Source of the DNA: VGCC01 sp044375955
GTDB lineage: Bacteria; Actinomycetota; Actinomycetes; S36-B12
NCBI GenBank assembly: GCA_044375955.1
Contig: JBILLS010000018.1
Coordinates: forward strand, 1-36,879
Direction: 5' to 3'
DNA: 36,879 nt
The notes under the pieces are model-generated. The model saw nothing but the letters and a program-made list of their open reading frames with translations, ran no database searches and was not told the DNA's origin. Below are positions 1 through 8,138 of the stretch, piece after piece (within the stretch, counting starts at the first letter, position 1; each line of letters starts with the position of its first letter). A program made the translations under genes and the position numbers.

Positions 1-1422
1 GTACGCCTGACCCCCCGTGATCACCGCGGTGCGGATGGCGATCGCCATGTCCATGTTCCCCGCGAAGTCGATATAGCCGACGCACCCGCCATAGACCCCT
101 CGACGCGTGGGCTCACAGTCGTCGATGATCGCCATCGCCCGTGGTTTAGGTGCACCACTCAGGGTCCCCGCCGGGAATGCGGCCACCAGCGCATCGAAGG
201 CCGAAGAGCGGGGGTCCATGGTTCCCACGACCGTCGACACCAGATGCATGACGTGGGAGTAGCGCTCGACTTCCATGAATTCCGTGACATGGACAGTGCC
301 CGGGATGCAGACGCGCCCGAGGTCGTTTCGAGCCAGGTCCACGAGCATCACGTGCTCGGCTCGTTCCTTCGTGTCCTGGAGCAACTCCAGCGCCCGCGAC
401 GCATCTTCATCGGTGGACGCCGCGCGTGGTCGAGTGCCGGCGATCGGATGCACGACACACTCACCGTCCGTGACGGTCACCAGGGCCTCGGGTGACGATC
501 CCACGATGTCGAAGTGGACCGCCTCGGTCAGCTCACCCGAGTGTCCGACGACCGGGACGCGCAGCAGGTACATATAGGGGCTGGGATTCGTCGAGCGAAG
601 GACGCGGTAGATGTCCAGTGCCCGACCGGCGTAGGGCACGGTGAAGCGCTGGGAGAGGACCACCTGGAATACGTCTCCGCGGCGGATATGGTCCTGAATC
701 CGTTCCACGGCAGCGCAGTACTCCGCGCGCGTGAAGGTCGACTGCGGCGGTTCGTCGTCGATCACGTCCCAGGTCGCCACTCCCCCGCCCATCGAGGAGG
801 CAAGACGCGCCTGCATGGCATCGAGTCGCCCCACCGCATCCGCCCATGCCGCTTCCACGCGTTCGTCGCTGGCGTCGAAGTTGATCGCGTTCGCGATCAG
901 GGTGACCGTCCCGCTCCAGTGGTCAAGGACCGCGAGGTCCGTCGCGAGTAGGAATCCGAGTTCTGGGAGACGCAGATCGTCATCGCATCTGTCGGGGACC
1001 GATTCCCACCGTCGGACCGCGTCATAGGTGAGGTAGCCCACCATTCCCCCGGTGAACGGGGGAAGACCTTCCAGTCGGGCCGTGCGCAGGGCCGCGACGG
1101 TCGCGCGGAGAACGTCGTCGGGCTCGCCTTCGAGCGGTAACCCGACGGGCACACGGCCCGCCCACTGTGCTGCGGAGTCGCGTTCGGTCAGCATCGCCGC
1201 GCAGCGGACACCCACGAAGGAGTACCGGGACCACGACCTCCCCTGCTCTGCGGATTCGAACAGGAAGGTGCCCGAACGCTCGCCGCAGAGGGCCTCGAAG
1301 AGTGCGACGGGGGTGACCCCGTCGGCCAGCACCGTCCTGGTGACGGGTATCACCCGCCGATCGCGGGCGAGCCAACAGAAGTCCTCGAGTGCGGGGCCCG
1401 TCTCACCGAGCCGAAGGGTCAC
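1..1422 (-). CDS. trpE: Anthranilate synthase component I (3' end cut by window edge)
   Basis: It would convert chorismate plus glutamine-derived ammonia to anthranilate, the first step of tryptophan synthesis, together with a TrpG subunit that is not in the window. The frame is open from a GTG at 1422 to the left edge: 474 codons, so about 30-40 C-terminal residues are missing. Visible family marks are LFESA near the N-terminus (the tryptophan feedback-binding motif), GGMVGYLTYD, and the chorismate-binding blocks FPAGTLSGAPK, RRGVYGGCVGYIDFAGNMD and AIRT just before the edge. The GTG overlaps the hisI stop as GTGA, so it is the last visible gene of the histidine operon and probably translationally coupled. 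The hisI-trpE junction is common in actinobacteria and fits with PriA, which serves both pathways. Confidence 0.95.
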   Translation of the reverse strand, partial: MTLRLGETGPALEDFCWLARDRRVIPVTRTVLADGVTPVALFEALCGERSGTFLFESAEQGRSWSRYSFVGVRCAAMLTERDSAAQWAGRVPVGLPLEGEPDDVLRATVAALRTARLEGLPPFTGGMVGYLTYDAVRRWESVPDRCDDDLRLPELGFLLATDLAVLDHWSGTVTLIANAINFDASDERVEAAWADAVGRLDAMQARLASSMGGGVATWDVIDDEPPQSTFTRAEYCAAVERIQDHIRRGDVFQVVLSQRFTVPYAGRALDIYRVLRSTNPSPYMYLLRVPVVGHSGELTEAVHFDIVGSSPEALVTVTDGECVVHPIAGTRPRAASTDEDASRALELLQDTKERAEHVMLVDLARNDLGRVCIPGTVHVTEFMEVERYSHVMHLVSTVVGTMDPRSSAFDALVAAFPAGTLSGAPKPRAMAIIDDCEPTRRGVYGGCVGYIDFAGNMDMAIAIRTAVITGGQAY

Positions 1423-1760
1423 CTGATCTCCGTGCGGGACGTGTCGAAACAACTCCGGTTCCCGTTGTGGCAGGCGGGCCCCGACTGCTCGACGAGGATC
1501 AACACGGTGTCGCCATCGCAGTCGACGCGCACCTCGCGCACCCGTTGGGTGTGCCCGGAGGTCTCACCTTTGATCCACTGCCGCTGACGGCTCCGGGAGT
1601 AGTAGGTCGCCTCCCCGGTGGCCAGGGTTCGCTCCAGGGCCTCGGCATCCATCCACGCGAGCATGAGCACCTCTCCCGTGTCCCACTGCTGGGCGATCAC
1701 GGGCACGAGACCGGAGGGGTCGAATCGGATTCCGAGATCCTCCACGCGCGCCATGGTCAC
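1419..1760 (-). CDS. hisI: Phosphoribosyl-AMP cyclohydrolase
   Basis: It opens the adenine ring of phosphoribosyl-AMP, the third step of histidine synthesis. The protein has 113 residues, the size of a stand-alone cyclohydrolase without the HisE pyrophosphohydrolase domain. Motifs seen are MLAWMDAEAL, YYSRSRQRQWIKGETSGH and, near the C-terminus, DCDGD and GPACHNGNRSCF, which hold the metal-binding Asp and Cys residues. The GTG start at 1760 overlaps the hisF stop (GTGA); an ATG two codons later is the alternative. The gene ends in a GTGA overlap with trpE. A separate hisE/hisG must lie elsewhere, since neither is in the window. Confidence 0.96.
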   Translation of the reverse strand: MTMARVEDLGIRFDPSGLVPVIAQQWDTGEVLMLAWMDAEALERTLATGEATYYSRSRQRQWIKGETSGHTQRVREVRVDCDGDTVLILVEQSGPACHNGNRSCFDTSRTEIR

Positions 1761-2527
1761 ATCCTGCCGCGCACCGGGTAGCCCGCTGCGACGAGCGTCT
1801 CCTTGACCTGCGCGATCGAGACCGTGCCGAAGTGGAAGATGCTCGCGGCCAGAACCGCGTTGGCCCCCGCAGCGACAGCGGGGGGGAAATCATCCGGGTG
1901 TCCGGCCCCACCACTCGCGATGATCGGAACGGAGACCACCCCCCGGATCGCGGAGATCAACTCCAGGTCGAATCCCGAGCGGGTGCCATCAGCGTCCATC
2001 GAGTTCAGCAGGATCTCTCCCGCGCCACGCTCCTCTCCCTCGCGTGCCCAGGCGAGCGCATCCATGCCGGTCCCCCGTCGACCCCCGTGCGTGGTGACCT
2101 CGAATCCACTCGGCGTCGTGTCACTGCGTCGGACATCGAGGGAGAGCACGACGCATTGCGAACCGAACCGTTGCGAGGCGAGACCCAGCAAGGAGGGTTC
2201 CGCTATGGCGGCGGTGTTGAGACCCACCTTGTCCGCGCCGGCCCGGAGGAGCACATCGAAGTCCTCGACGGAGCGCACGCCGCCCCCGACGGTGACAGGG
2301 ATGAACACTGAGTCGGCTGTGCGCCGCACGACGTCGAGCATCGTCGATCGCCCACTACTCGACGCCGTTATGTCGAGGAACACGAGTTCATCGGCGCCCG
2401 CGGCGTCGTAGGCCGATGCGAGTTCCACAGGATCGCCCGCGTCCGCCAGATTCACGAAGTTGACACCCTTGACCACACGTCCCCCGTCGACGTCGAGACA
2501 GGGGATCACGCGCACTGCGAGGGTCAT
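1757..2527 (-). CDS. hisF: Imidazole glycerol phosphate synthase, cyclase subunit
   Basis: It is the (beta/alpha)8-barrel subunit that condenses PRFAR with ammonia from HisH to give imidazole glycerol phosphate and AICAR. RVIPCLDVDGGRVVKG carries the first catalytic Asp (Asp11 type) and LSLDVRR the second (Asp130 type). Phosphate-binding loops are VGGGVRS and IIASGGAG. The chosen ATG at 2527 gives 256 residues beginning MTLAVRVIPCLDV and overlaps the priA stop as ATGA. A six-residue upstream extension is possible but would run into priA and does not look like the family. The order hisH-priA-hisF keeps the two synthase subunits in one message. Confidence 0.96.
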   Translation of the reverse strand: MTLAVRVIPCLDVDGGRVVKGVNFVNLADAGDPVELASAYDAAGADELVFLDITASSSGRSTMLDVVRRTADSVFIPVTVGGGVRSVEDFDVLLRAGADKVGLNTAAIAEPSLLGLASQRFGSQCVVLSLDVRRSDTTPSGFEVTTHGGRRGTGMDALAWAREGEERGAGEILLNSMDADGTRSGFDLELISAIRGVVSVPIIASGGAGHPDDFPPAVAAGANAVLAASIFHFGTVSIAQVKETLVAAGYPVRGRM

Positions 2528-3285
2528 GGGCGCGGCGGTCCCCATTCGTAGGGGTCGTAGCGCGCCTCCAGGGCGGCGATGGCTTCCGCCAGGGTGAAGG
2601 CGCCCTCGTACAGGGCGCGTCCGACGATTGCTCCCTCGATCCCGTCCATGTCGGCGAGCTTGTGGAGGTCCTCCAGATGCGAGATCCCTCCGGACGCGAT
2701 GACGGGTCGATCCGTTGCGGAGCAGACATCGCGAAGCAGGTGGAAGTTGGGCCCCTTCATGGTGCCGTCCTTCGCCACGTCCGTGACGACGTAGCGCGCA
2801 CAGCCCGCCACATCGAGCCGGCCGAGCACCTCCCAGAGGTCACCGCCGTCCTGAGTCCACCCGCGCGCGGACAACGTGTGTCCGCGGACATCCAGACTGA
2901 CGGCGATGCGGTCACCGTGCTCCGCGATCACCCGCGCAGTCCAGTCCGGGTCCTCGAGTGCGGCCGTGCCGAGGTTGACCCGGGTGCACCCCGTCCCCAG
3001 GGCCCAGCGGAGCGAGTCGTCGTCCCGGATCCCTCCGGACAACTCGACGTGCACGCGATCACGCAGGTGCTTCACCAACGATGCGATCACCTCGGCGTTG
3101 GACCCACGCCCGAACGCCGCATCGAGATCTACAACATGCAGCCAGGTGGCACCCTGCTCCACCCATTGCGCTGCCGCTTCCGCTGGCGATCCATACGTTG
3201 TTTCGGTGCCCGCGGCGCCCTGGACAAGTCGCACGGCGGTGCCGTTCGAAACGTCGACCGCAGGAAGAAGTGTGAGCATCGGCAC
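2524..3285 (-). CDS. priA: Bifunctional HisA/TrpF phosphoribosyl isomerase
   Basis: In actinobacteria PriA isomerises both ProFAR (histidine) and phosphoribosyl anthranilate (tryptophan). The 253-residue barrel looks like PriA rather than classical HisA: LLPAVDV, RLVQG, LDAAFGRGSN, VELSGGIRDD, RVNLGTAALE, SLDVRG, the ARGWTQDGGDL loop, VTDVAKDGT and GAIVGRALY. The Arg/Trp of the RGW loop, and Asp11, Arg19 and the later VTDV Asp, are the residues known to matter for the dual activity. The GTG start at 3285 gives exactly Asp11/Arg19 numbering; the ATG at 3279 is an alternative. The hisH stop lies 4 nt upstream, the only junction in the operon without an overlap. The 3' end overlaps hisF (ATGA). 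I see no trpF in the window. Confidence 0.93.
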   Translation of the reverse strand: MPMLTLLPAVDVSNGTAVRLVQGAAGTETTYGSPAEAAAQWVEQGATWLHVVDLDAAFGRGSNAEVIASLVKHLRDRVHVELSGGIRDDDSLRWALGTGCTRVNLGTAALEDPDWTARVIAEHGDRIAVSLDVRGHTLSARGWTQDGGDLWEVLGRLDVAGCARYVVTDVAKDGTMKGPNFHLLRDVCSATDRPVIASGGISHLEDLHKLADMDGIEGAIVGRALYEGAFTLAEAIAALEARYDPYEWGPPRP

Positions 3286-3289
3286 CGGA

Positions 3290-3937
3290 TCACAGTAGCG
3301 AGGAGGAGGTCAGCGACTCGACCCACCTCGTCAGGAGCGCGCCACCGGCATCCGAGGATTTCTCCGGATGGAACTGCGTCCCTGCTAGAACACCGTTCTC
3401 GATGGCTGCGATGAAGGGCTGCCCGTAGTCGCACCAACTCACCACCGGGTCAGGTCGACGGGCGTCCGTGGACGTCCACTCCCACGACTGGACTCCGTAA
3501 CTGTGCACGAAGTAGAAGAGTTGGTCACCGAGTCCGGCGAGGAGACGGGACTCGTCGGGTACCTGGAGGGAATCCCATCCCATGTGGGGCAGGACCGGCG
3601 CATGCAGGCGTTCGACCGTCCCCGGGAAGTGTCCGAGCCCCTCGGTGCGCTGGCCGTGCTCCACCCCCGTCTCGAACAGGATCTGCATCCCGACGCAGAT
3701 CCCCAGAACGGGTCGGCCACCGGCTAAGCGTCGATCGATGAGGCGATCACCGCCCACCCGGCGCACACCCGACATGCAGGTGGCGAATGCCCCCACGCCG
3801 GGCACCACGAGACCGTCGCACTCGAGTACGCGAGCAGGCTCAGCGGTGACGTCGACGTGAGCACCCGCGCGCTCCAGCGCGCGTTGCGCCGATCGCAGAT
3901 TTCCCGAGCCGTAGTCCAGGATCACTACGGACTTCAC
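3290..3937 (-). CDS. hisH: Imidazole glycerol phosphate synthase, glutaminase subunit
   Basis: It is a class I glutamine amidotransferase that hydrolyses glutamine and channels ammonia to HisF. The 215-residue protein starts with VVILDYGSGNL and has the oxyanion segment VPGVGAF. The nucleophile is Cys81 in GICVGMQ, and the His-Glu pair of the triad is in QFHPEKS near the C-terminus. The GTG start at 3937 overlaps the hisB stop (GTGA), so the start is well fixed. The size matches the family. Confidence 0.96.
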   Translation of the reverse strand: MKSVVILDYGSGNLRSAQRALERAGAHVDVTAEPARVLECDGLVVPGVGAFATCMSGVRRVGGDRLIDRRLAGGRPVLGICVGMQILFETGVEHGQRTEGLGHFPGTVERLHAPVLPHMGWDSLQVPDESRLLAGLGDQLFYFVHSYGVQSWEWTSTDARRPDPVVSWCDYGQPFIAAIENGVLAGTQFHPEKSSDAGGALLTRWVESLTSSSLL

Positions 3938-4533
3938 GATGCGGTCAGCGTTCCTTTCGTCGACGGGACTCCGACGACTCGCGGGTCACGCGCGACGGCA
4001 TCACGCAGGGAACGTGCAACGGACTTGAACTGAGCCTCCACGACATGGTGGGCATTGCGACCGGAGAGGACACGCACGTGCAGGGTGATCTGCGCGGTCG
4101 CGACCAGGGACTCCCAAATGTGACGCGTCAGAGTCGTGTCGTAACTGCCGATGAGTTCCACGAGATCGGGCTCCTCATGCACGAGGTACGGCCGACCGGA
4201 GAGGTCCACGGCAGACTGCACCAGGCACTCGTCGAGGGGGACGAGTGCGTCCCCGTAACGCCGAAGTCCGCTGCGGTCACCGAGGGCCGCATTCAATGCC
4301 TGCCCGAGAGCCAGGGACGTGTCCTCGACGGTGTGATGTGCGTCGACCTCCAGGTCACCGCGGGTGCGCACAGTGAGGTCCAAACCCCCGTGCTTGGCGA
4401 GTTGCGCGAGCATGTGGTCGAAGAACGGGACACCCGTGTCGATCTGGGAGGAACCCGTTCCGTCGAGATTCAGTTCGACGAAGACTTCGCTCTCCTTGGT
4501 GGATCGCTCGATGGTTGCGGTCCTGGTATTCAT
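3934..4533 (-). CDS. hisB: Imidazoleglycerol-phosphate dehydratase
   Basis: It removes water from imidazole glycerol phosphate to give imidazole acetol phosphate. The protein has 199 residues, the monofunctional form without the histidinol-phosphatase domain of enterobacterial HisB. The manganese-binding blocks are visible: FFDHML near residue 38, HHTVED near 66 and the repeat-symmetric RNAHHVVEA near 160. The ATG at 4533 overlaps the hisC stop as ATGA, and its stop overlaps hisH as GTGA. A separate histidinol-phosphate phosphatase is therefore needed and is not in this window. Confidence 0.96.
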   Translation of the reverse strand: MNTRTATIERSTKESEVFVELNLDGTGSSQIDTGVPFFDHMLAQLAKHGGLDLTVRTRGDLEVDAHHTVEDTSLALGQALNAALGDRSGLRRYGDALVPLDECLVQSAVDLSGRPYLVHEEPDLVELIGSYDTTLTRHIWESLVATAQITLHVRVLSGRNAHHVVEAQFKSVARSLRDAVARDPRVVGVPSTKGTLTAS

Positions 4534-5648
4534 GATGGCTCTCTTCGCGCTCCGTCGACCTCGTGCAGAGTAGTGAGGAATCTATCGTTCTCGTCGGGAG
4601 TGCCGATGGAGACGCGCAGCCAGCCCTCGGGGCCGACCTGCCGGATGAGGACACCCCGGTCACGGATCGCCTGCCATACCCCCGCCGCATTCTCGAAGCG
4701 CCCGAACATCAGGAAGTTGGCCTCCGAGGGCGCGACGTCATAGCCCGCCGCACGGAGTGCAAGGTCGAGACGGTCGCGCTCGGAGCGAATGAGGTCGACC
4801 TGCGCCTGCAGGATCGCGGAGTGCTCGAGTGCCGCACATGCCACAGCCTGCGTGATGGCCGAGAGGTGGTAGGGCAATCGCACGACGCGCAGCGCCTCCA
4901 CGATTCCAGGATGCCCCGCGGCCGCATAGCCGAGACGGGCACCTGCGAATCCAAATGCCTTGCTCATGGTCCTGGTGACGACGACATTCGGGTACTCACC
5001 GAGCAACTCCAGGGCACTCGGTACTCCCACGTGCCGGAATTCGGCGTACGCCTCGTCGACCACCAGGATCCCGTGTGCATCCGACGCGGCTCGGGCAAGC
5101 GACGCGAGCTCCCCGAGAGCGATCCCGGTTCCCGTCGGATTATTCGGCGATGCCACCAGGGTCACCACCGGACGATGATCCGCAATCTCGTGTTCGGCAC
5201 GAGCGATGTCGATGGTGAAGTCGGATGCTCGGGGGACGGCGATCAGGCGCGTGAAGGTGTCACGTGCGTACTCGGGATACATGGAGTAGGACGGGGGGAA
5301 CGTCACAGCGGTGCGCCCCGGTCCCCCGAAGGCCAACAGGATGTGGTGCATCACCTCGTTGGAGCCGTTGGCCGCCCAGATGCGCGATGGATCGACCGCG
5401 ACACCCGACTCCCGGGCGAGGTAGTCCGCGAGGTGTGTGCGCAGGTGGCGCGCGTCACGATCGGGATATCGGTTCAGGGTGCCGGCAACATGACGTGTGG
5501 CCTCGGCGAGTGCATCGACGACCTCGGGTGGCAATGGAAAGGGATTCTCATTGACGTTGAGCCGCACGAGTCCCTCGTCCTCGGGGGCACCGTACGGCGC
5601 CACTCCGGCGAGATCCTCGCGGACCGGCGGGATGAAGTCTGATGTCAC
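4530..5648 (-). CDS. hisC: Histidinol-phosphate aminotransferase
   Basis: It is a PLP-dependent class I/II aminotransferase acting on imidazole acetol phosphate. The 372-residue protein shows LNVNENPFPLPP at the N-terminus, ANGSNE for cofactor phosphate contacts, SPNNPTG, VVDEAYAEF, the PLP lysine (residue 230) in TMSKAFGFAGARLGY, and a C-terminal WLRVSIGTPDEN block. The start is GTG 5648 in a GTGA overlap with hisD. Its 3' end overlaps hisB (ATGA). Length and motif order are normal. Confidence 0.95.
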   Translation of the reverse strand: MTSDFIPPVREDLAGVAPYGAPEDEGLVRLNVNENPFPLPPEVVDALAEATRHVAGTLNRYPDRDARHLRTHLADYLARESGVAVDPSRIWAANGSNEVMHHILLAFGGPGRTAVTFPPSYSMYPEYARDTFTRLIAVPRASDFTIDIARAEHEIADHRPVVTLVASPNNPTGTGIALGELASLARAASDAHGILVVDEAYAEFRHVGVPSALELLGEYPNVVVTRTMSKAFGFAGARLGYAAAGHPGIVEALRVVRLPYHLSAITQAVACAALEHSAILQAQVDLIRSERDRLDLALRAAGYDVAPSEANFLMFGRFENAAGVWQAIRDRGVLIRQVGPEGWLRVSIGTPDENDRFLTTLHEVDGARREPS

Positions 5649-6961
5649 TGTCGCGGACTGCCTGTCCGAATGGTGATCGCCTGACCATGCGCGGGCAGAT
5701 CCTCGGCTTCGGCGAGTGCCACGACATGCGGAGCCACATCGGCTAAGGCTGCTTCGCTGTACTCGATGACTTGGATACCCCGCAGGAACGTCTGAACCGA
5801 CAATCCCGATGAGTGACGTGCCGATCCGGATGTCGGCAATACGTGGTTGCTCCCCGCGCAGTAGTCGCCCAGGGACACCGGCGCCCAGGGCCCCACGAAA
5901 ATCGCGCCGGCATTGCGGATCCTCGCGGCCACCGCACGCGCATCACGCGTGTGGATCTCGAGGTGCTCGGCCGCGTACGCGTCGATCACGTCGACACCCG
6001 AGTCAAGGTCGTCGACGAGTAGGACGGCGCTCTGCTCGCCTCCGAGGGCCTCACGGATGCGCTCGGAGTGCTTGGTCGCGGACACCTGGTGATCGAGGTG
6101 GGTCGCGACGTGATCGGCGAGTTCCTCACTCGTGGTCACGAGCACGGCGGCCGCGATCACGTCGTGTTCGGCCTGGCTGATCAAGTCTGCGGCGATATAC
6201 CGGGCATCCCCGGTGTCATCCGCCAACACCGCGACCTCCGTGGGGCCGGCCTCCGAATCGATACCGATGACGCCCTGCAGAGCTCGCTTCGCCGCCGTCA
6301 CGTAGATGTTGCCCGGCCCGGTGACGAGATCGACGGGTGCACAGCGTTGCCCATCCGGCAGGTCCACGCCGAAGGCGAGCATCGCGACGGCTTGGGCCCC
6401 GCCGACCGCATAGACCTCGTCGACGCCGAGCAGGTGGCACGCCGCCAGGATGACCGGGTGCGGCCACCCGTCGTGGTCGCGCTGCGGTGGACTGACGACG
6501 ACGAGAGACGAGACACCCGCAACCTGGGCGGGGACGACGTTCATCACGACGCTGCTCGGATACACCGCGCGGCCACCGGGGACATAAAGGCCCACGCGCT
6601 CCACCGGCACCCACCGCTGCGTGACCGAGCCTCCGGGCACAACCTCCGTGGTGACGTCGGGACGACGCTGTGCTTCGTGGACGATGCGGGCTCGGCGGAT
6701 CGCCTCGACGATGGCCGCGCGCACGACAGGATCGAGTTCGTCGGCCGCAGCACGCAACTGGGATGCCGGTACCCGCAGACCGGGGGGTGTCACGCCGTCC
6801 AGGTTCAAGGACCAACGAGCAACGGCTTCGGCACCGTGGTGGCGGACATCGTCGATGATCGGGCGTACTCGCTCCGCCGCATCCGAGATGTCGAGGGCAG
6901 CGCGAGGAACGACGTCCTGGGCCCGGAAGGGGCGTCCGCGTAGGTCGATCCGGCGCATCAC
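5645..6961 (-). CDS. hisD: Histidinol dehydrogenase
   Basis: It is the zinc- and NAD-dependent enzyme that oxidises L-histidinol to histidine in two steps. The 438-residue protein contains VGLYVPGGRAVYPSSV, GGAQAVAMLAFG, VTGPGNIYVTAAKR, the zinc/substrate residues of SQAEHD, AEHLEIH, and GDYCAGSNHVLPT. It is the first gene of the his operon. Start choices are GTG 6961 or the adjacent ATG 6958. I see no Shine-Dalgarno sequence. A TAAACT element ends seven bases before the GTG, so the message is probably leaderless or nearly so. It is divergent from the LON-domain gene with only 23 bp between the starts. Confidence 0.96.
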   Translation of the reverse strand: MMRRIDLRGRPFRAQDVVPRAALDISDAAERVRPIIDDVRHHGAEAVARWSLNLDGVTPPGLRVPASQLRAAADELDPVVRAAIVEAIRRARIVHEAQRRPDVTTEVVPGGSVTQRWVPVERVGLYVPGGRAVYPSSVVMNVVPAQVAGVSSLVVVSPPQRDHDGWPHPVILAACHLLGVDEVYAVGGAQAVAMLAFGVDLPDGQRCAPVDLVTGPGNIYVTAAKRALQGVIGIDSEAGPTEVAVLADDTGDARYIAADLISQAEHDVIAAAVLVTTSEELADHVATHLDHQVSATKHSERIREALGGEQSAVLLVDDLDSGVDVIDAYAAEHLEIHTRDARAVAARIRNAGAIFVGPWAPVSLGDYCAGSNHVLPTSGSARHSSGLSVQTFLRGIQVIEYSEAALADVAPHVVALAEAEDLPAHGQAITIRTGSPRQ

Positions 6962-6984
6962 TCGACGGAGTTTACGCTGACGAG
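6962..6984. promoter_or_regulatory. Overlapping divergent promoters for hisD and the LON-domain gene
   Basis: The 23 bases between the two GTG starts contain AGTTTACGCT. Read on the minus strand, TAAACT (6974-6969) is a -10 element facing hisD. Read on the plus strand, TACGCT (6973-6978) is a -10 element facing the LON gene. The two hexamers share bases 6973-6974. The plus element is followed by exactly six bases and then GTG 6985, so +1 would be the start codon. The minus element places +1 at A6962 or G6961, next to the GTG. No convincing -35 is visible for either, and any would lie inside the opposing gene. Confidence 0.55.
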
Positions 6985-7653
6985 GTGACCACCACCCTGG
7001 CCCTATTTCCTCTCACAACAGTGCTCGTGCCCGGGTTGGTCATGCCCTTGCACATCTTCGAAGCCCGCTATCGCAGCCTGATGGAGGACCTACTACTCCT
7101 TCCCGAGGATGACCGCGTCTTCGGAATCACGTCCATCAGACCCGGTCGCAGTCCCGAGCTCGACGGACTCGGCGCGCTCTACCCCGTGGGAGTCGAGGTG
7201 ATCGTGCGTTCGATCGAAAGACTCGAGGATGGTCGCTTCGACATCACCGCGATTGGCCGCCGGAGGTTCCAGATCGACGAGGTGGACACCTCGATGCCCC
7301 TCCTCCGTGCCGAGGTGACATTTCTCGACGAGGGATCCCCGTCCGAGCGCGCGCAGACGTTGGCGCGCGAGGTTGCCGACGCATTCGCCGTCTACCGGAC
7401 GACTCTCGCCGCTCGCGTCGGTCAGGAGGACGAGACGACCCAGGAGATACCCGACGATCCCACCGTGCTCAGCTTCTTGGTGACCGCAGCTCTCGTTATT
7501 CCACCCGATGAGCGCAACGCACTCCTCTCAGCACCCACCACGGACGAGCGACTCGTCCTCGCACACGCCCTGCTGGCCCGCGAGACCACGTTTCTCCGCA
7601 CGTTCGGGGCGGTTCCCTCGGTGGATCTGGGGGAAGCGGGATCGATCAACTGA
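6985..7653 (+). CDS. Stand-alone LON substrate-binding-domain protein
   Basis: The 222-residue protein is a LON N-terminal (substrate-binding) domain without the AAA+ ATPase and protease parts of Lon. The family start is clear: LALFPLTTVLVPGLVMPLHIFEARYR, followed by the beta-rich VGVEVIVRSIERLEDGRFDI and a GRRRFQI block, then a helical C-terminal half. Such proteins are widespread in actinobacteria and their function is unknown; a role in substrate recognition is only a guess. The GTG start at 6985 sits six bases after a -10 hexamer. The stop overlaps the ybaK start by one base (TGATG), so the two are probably cotranslated. Confidence 0.88.
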   Translation: MTTTLALFPLTTVLVPGLVMPLHIFEARYRSLMEDLLLLPEDDRVFGITSIRPGRSPELDGLGALYPVGVEVIVRSIERLEDGRFDITAIGRRRFQIDEVDTSMPLLRAEVTFLDEGSPSERAQTLAREVADAFAVYRTTLAARVGQEDETTQEIPDDPTVLSFLVTAALVIPPDERNALLSAPTTDERLVLAHALLARETTFLRTFGAVPSVDLGEAGSIN

Positions 7654-8138
7654 TGTCCACTCCCGCGATACGTCTGCTCAAGGAACGCGGTGTCGCATTC
7701 GACCTGCACACGTACGACCACGACCCGCGGGAGGAGTCCTTCGGGGCAGAGGCGGCGCGGAAGCTCGACGTGGATCCGATGCTCGTCTTCAAAACCATCA
7801 TCTTCCTGATCGAGGAGCGCCATCCGGTGGCCGCGATCGTGCCGGTCACGGGAACCGTCGACACCAAGGCACTGGCGCGGGCGCTCGATGTGAAGCGGAT
7901 CGATGACTGTCCGGTCGCGACCGCGGAGCGCCTCACCGGGTACGTCGTAGGAGGGATCAGTCCCCTCGGTCACAGGACGACCTCGACCACCGTTCTCGAT
8001 CAATCAGCGTTGGAGTGCGAGCAGATCTACGTAAGTGGTGGTCGCCGGGGACTCGAGATCCGTCTCTCCCCCACCGACCTGGTGGAGGTCACGAAGGCCC
8101 GGATCGCCCCGATCGCGCAGTCCAGCGGCCGTGCATGA
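7653..8138 (+). CDS. ybaK: YbaK/EbsC-type Cys-tRNA(Pro) deacylase
   Basis: It is a trans-editing hydrolase of the YbaK/ProX superfamily, expected to remove Cys mischarged on tRNA(Pro). The 161-residue protein has the conserved lysine (residue 47) in VFKTIIF, then AIVPVTGTVDTKALA and the GGISPLG loop (GGxSPxG type) that lines the pocket. ATG 7653 is fixed by the one-base TGATG overlap with the LON gene. The last 50 bases (8089-8138) overlap the 3' end of the convergent membrane-protein gene, so the two messages are antisense to each other at their tails. Confidence 0.88.
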   Translation: MSTPAIRLLKERGVAFDLHTYDHDPREESFGAEAARKLDVDPMLVFKTIIFLIEERHPVAAIVPVTGTVDTKALARALDVKRIDDCPVATAERLTGYVVGGISPLGHRTTSTTVLDQSALECEQIYVSGGRRGLEIRLSPTDLVEVTKARIAPIAQSSGRA

